NCBI GenBank assembly: GCA_002363615.1
Contig: DEWK01000018.1
Location: forward strand, 1 to 64,000
From: Lachnospira sp. UBA3212
GTDB lineage: Bacteria; Bacillota; Clostridia; Lachnospirales; Lachnospiraceae
Reading direction: 5' to 3'
Length of the DNA stretch: 64,000 bases
This document shows positions 61,878 to 64,000 of this stretch, in pieces. The notes beneath the pieces were generated by a model. That model was not told where the DNA came from, made no database searches, and saw only the letters and a list, made by a program, of their open reading frames with translations. How positions within the stretch are numbered: the stretch's first letter is position 1; the number at the start of each line of letters is the position of its first letter. A program made the position numbers and the translations under genes.

Positions 61878-63812
61878 TTACTCCTTTTCTTTAATCGCAC
61901 CGGTTCGATACTTTTTAATTAATTCCTTAAGAAGACGGATATCCTCTTTTAACTCCGCACCCTTATCGGTGTCACCCACCAGCATACGCTGTGGCATCTT
62001 TTCTACCACATGGACTTTCGCTCCTGAAATCTGCCCTTTTCCCTTAAATGGCTGGTGTTCTACAATATCAATTTCCTGAGAACTGTAAAGCAGGGTATAA
62101 CCACCGATTCCCGTAGTAGATCGATATGCCTTGGAAATACCACCGTCAATGATAAATGCTTTTCCATTTCCCTTAACAGGATTTTCTCCAATCTTTACCG
62201 GAACATGACCATTCACAATATGGCCACGGCTTGGATCCAATCCAAACTCTTCTAAAATTTTCTCACAAATCTCAGGCTTATTAATCAGATCGTAGTATGG
62301 ATTTCTTTCCTCCACCTTAACCTTAGGGTCTTCCACAAAATACTGCTCAAAATGAGTCATCTTGCTCTTTCCAAAAATCGGTGAATTCTTGCCACACCAC
62401 AAATACCAAAGATAATCTCTAGCGACACTTGGCTTATTAAAATGATGACTTCCAAACATCGCTTGCTTTACAATATCATTAATTTTATCTAAATAAGCTC
62501 GTCCAGAATATACCTTTCCAGACAGCTCCACCTTTAAAAATTCACCATTCTCATCAAATGGAACACAACCATGATAAAGAAGGTTGTTATTGATACACTT
62601 ATACATGCCTCCCTTACTAAACATAAAATGAATATGTTTTTGTAATTTTTCTGAATGTCTAAAGGATGCAGCTAAGGTTTCCATTAAATCCTTTTCTTCT
62701 CTGGTTAGCTTTAATGGATTTTTTTGATCAACCGTTGGGAAATTCGAATCCCGAAGTGGATAATCCTTTCCATCAATTTCTACGGTTCCCTTTGTATAAT
62801 CAATATGCTCTAGCATGATCCGATCTTCCATGCCATATTCCGGATGTCTCTTATAAAGAGCTCCCTCCAATTTAAATAAAATGACTACCATGGCCTTATG
62901 CATCTTTGCCGCAAGCTCCACATCAATCGGATCATACTTATTCATATCATATTGCTTTACCTTAAAGATTTCACAAGGATCCTCCTTATATACCTCTCCC
63001 GCAAAGGTAGACAAGGCTCTTAAATTAATTCCATATCCATCCTCTAAGAAATCAAAACTATTATATTTAATATTAGCCGCCAGGGCGTTGGCAATACTTA
63101 CCTCATTCCCGCAGGCCGCGCCTATCCACTCAATATCATGGTTTCCCCACTCAATATCAATGTCATCATACTTCATAAGCTCATCCATGATCAAGTCTGC
63201 TCTAGGTCCTCGATCATAAATATCACCAATAATATGGAGGCTATCAATCGCATTCTTACGAATCATTCCGCAAATAGCAATAATAAACTGATCTGACATT
63301 CCTGTGGCCATCACGCTTTCAATAATCGCCGTATAATAATTGGTCTTATCCTCTGAATCCGCATGTAAGAGTTCATCAATGACATAAACAAATTCAGACG
63401 GAGTAGACTTACGCACCTTGGATCTGGTGTACTTACGAGACACCGTCTTTAATACCTCAATCAATTGGAAAATAGTAATCTTATACCAGTCATGATATTC
63501 CTCTGGCATCTTTTCCTTCTCGATCTCTTTTCTTTTTAAAACCTCTTCCGGATAGTAGATTAATTCTGCCAATTCTTCCCGGGTCTTCTCTGGAATTGTA
63601 TTTGCATATAAAAGGTCAATTTTATTTTTGATATTTCCAGAGGCACTTTTTAACATATGAATAAATGCTTCGTGTTCTCCATGCAAGTCACTAAAGAAAT
63701 ACTCTGTTCCCTTTGGTAATTTTGTAATCGCACTAAGATTAATTGCTTCTGCCGCCGCCTCACGAATGGTTGGATAAGACTTCGCAAGAAGACGTAATGT
63801 ACTATTTTCCAT
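61878..63812 (-). CDS. fbp: Fructose-1,6-bisphosphatase class III
   Basis: The enzyme removes the 1-phosphate of fructose 1,6-bisphosphate in gluconeogenesis. The 644-residue protein belongs to the Firmicutes class III family, which has a metallophosphatase core: FFSDLHGEHEAF near residue 40, the GDIYDRGPRAD block near residue 196 and the WGNHDIEWIG block near 220, with further metal-binding His in HHFNKPS and the GHVPVKIGEN block. Starts at ATG 63812 behind AGGGAG, 30 bases downstream of an extended -10 promoter. Confidence 0.96.
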   Translation of the reverse strand: MENSTLRLLAKSYPTIREAAAEAINLSAITKLPKGTEYFFSDLHGEHEAFIHMLKSASGNIKNKIDLLYANTIPEKTREELAELIYYPEEVLKRKEIEKEKMPEEYHDWYKITIFQLIEVLKTVSRKYTRSKVRKSTPSEFVYVIDELLHADSEDKTNYYTAIIESVMATGMSDQFIIAICGMIRKNAIDSLHIIGDIYDRGPRADLIMDELMKYDDIDIEWGNHDIEWIGAACGNEVSIANALAANIKYNSFDFLEDGYGINLRALSTFAGEVYKEDPCEIFKVKQYDMNKYDPIDVELAAKMHKAMVVILFKLEGALYKRHPEYGMEDRIMLEHIDYTKGTVEIDGKDYPLRDSNFPTVDQKNPLKLTREEKDLMETLAASFRHSEKLQKHIHFMFSKGGMYKCINNNLLYHGCVPFDENGEFLKVELSGKVYSGRAYLDKINDIVKQAMFGSHHFNKPSVARDYLWYLWCGKNSPIFGKSKMTHFEQYFVEDPKVKVEERNPYYDLINKPEICEKILEEFGLDPSRGHIVNGHVPVKIGENPVKGNGKAFIIDGGISKAYRSTTGIGGYTLLYSSQEIDIVEHQPFKGKGQISGAKVHVVEKMPQRMLVGDTDKGAELKEDIRLLKELIKKYRTGAIKEKE

Positions 63813-63852
63813 ATAAACTCCCTCAACTTATCTTTCTTTTCCTAATAGTTCC

Positions 63853-63881
63853 ATCCTATCACAGATTATTTTTTCACACAA
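63853..63881 (-). promoter_or_regulatory. Promoter for fbp-nspC
   Basis: TTGTGT (63876-63881), a 17-base spacer and TAGGAT (63853-63858) with a TG extension. Confidence 0.6.
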
Positions 63882-63940
63882 GATTAGTTTCCTATTTCTA
63901 CAACTCCATCTGCCACTTATATTGTATTTTTTCGAAACAA

Positions 63941-63981
63941 AAAAATAACGACATCAGCCGCTGACTGATGTCGTTATTTTT
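63941..63981. terminator. Terminator for a gene beyond the right edge
   Basis: A 17-bp perfect stem (63941-63957 with 63965-63981) with T-runs. It lies between fbp and whatever gene is beyond 64000, and reads as a terminator on the minus strand. Confidence 0.85.
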
Positions 63982-64000
63982 CTCATAACTAATACCCTAC

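Overview
This is an AT-rich stretch of a Firmicutes (class Clostridia) chromosome, most likely from the family Lachnospiraceae. The evidence is the operon rimP-nusA-rnpM-ylxQ-infB-rbfA-nrnA-truB-ribF, a threonine T-box in front of thrS, class III fructose bisphosphatase, AGGAGG-type ribosome binding sites, and several secreted proteins built from Ig-like and Cys/His-rich modules typical of gut Lachnospiraceae. I cannot name a genus. Most genes lie on the minus strand; only four clear genes lie on the plus strand (near 24.0, 31.0, 43.7 and 58.8 kb).

Layout. 1-1.8 kb is accessory: a GrpB-family gene cut by the window edge, a 38-codon ORF and a RhuM-family gene. 1.8-5.4 kb is one large secreted Ig-like/beta-propeller protein. 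5.5-14.1 kb holds housekeeping and small-metabolism genes (two hydrolases, an OFA-type MFS carrier, an HD protein, two HAD proteins, alanine racemase, TruA). 14.2-19.2 kb is a five-gene operon with two complete aconitase-superfamily hydro-lyase pairs (small, large, small, large) followed by a DUF1846 protein. 19.4-23.9 kb has phosphoglucomutase, an aldose-epimerase relative, an alpha/beta hydrolase and DAHP synthase. 24-28.4 kb has a secreted transglutaminase-like protein and T-box-controlled thrS of unusual form. 28.4-34.4 kb has an SNF-family symporter, PPK2, a GH13 enzyme and a run of small genes. 34.6-38.5 kb has a lipoprotein and a subtilase gene whose signal-peptide end is out of frame with the catalytic body. 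38.6-44.6 kb has a CDF transporter, an HD protein, LOG protein, two LysR regulators and a YeiH-type exporter. 44.7-49.6 kb is an ABC-transporter operon that resembles bacteriocin-immunity systems: one ATPase with a Glu in the Q-loop, three membrane proteins, a lipoprotein and a membrane-anchored protein, ending in a chorismate mutase-ACT gene. 49.9-58.7 kb is the translation operon plus rpsO and tRNA-Glu. 58.8-63.8 kb has a secreted beta-helix-like protein, nspC and fbp.

Most interesting candidates: (1) the E-loop ABC operon and its roughly 250-nt leader, which carries two intrinsic terminators and an 8-bp sequence able to form a competing antiterminator; (2) the doubled hydro-lyase operon with a DUF1846 partner and no leucine-pathway neighbours; (3) ThrS lacking the TGS domain and carrying a catalytic-domain insertion; (4) the frameshifted subtilase; (5) a chorismate mutase fused to ACT with no prephenate dehydratase; (6) the reuse of one Cys/His module in two unlinked secreted proteins. 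No CRISPR array, insertion sequence, integrase or replication origin was seen.
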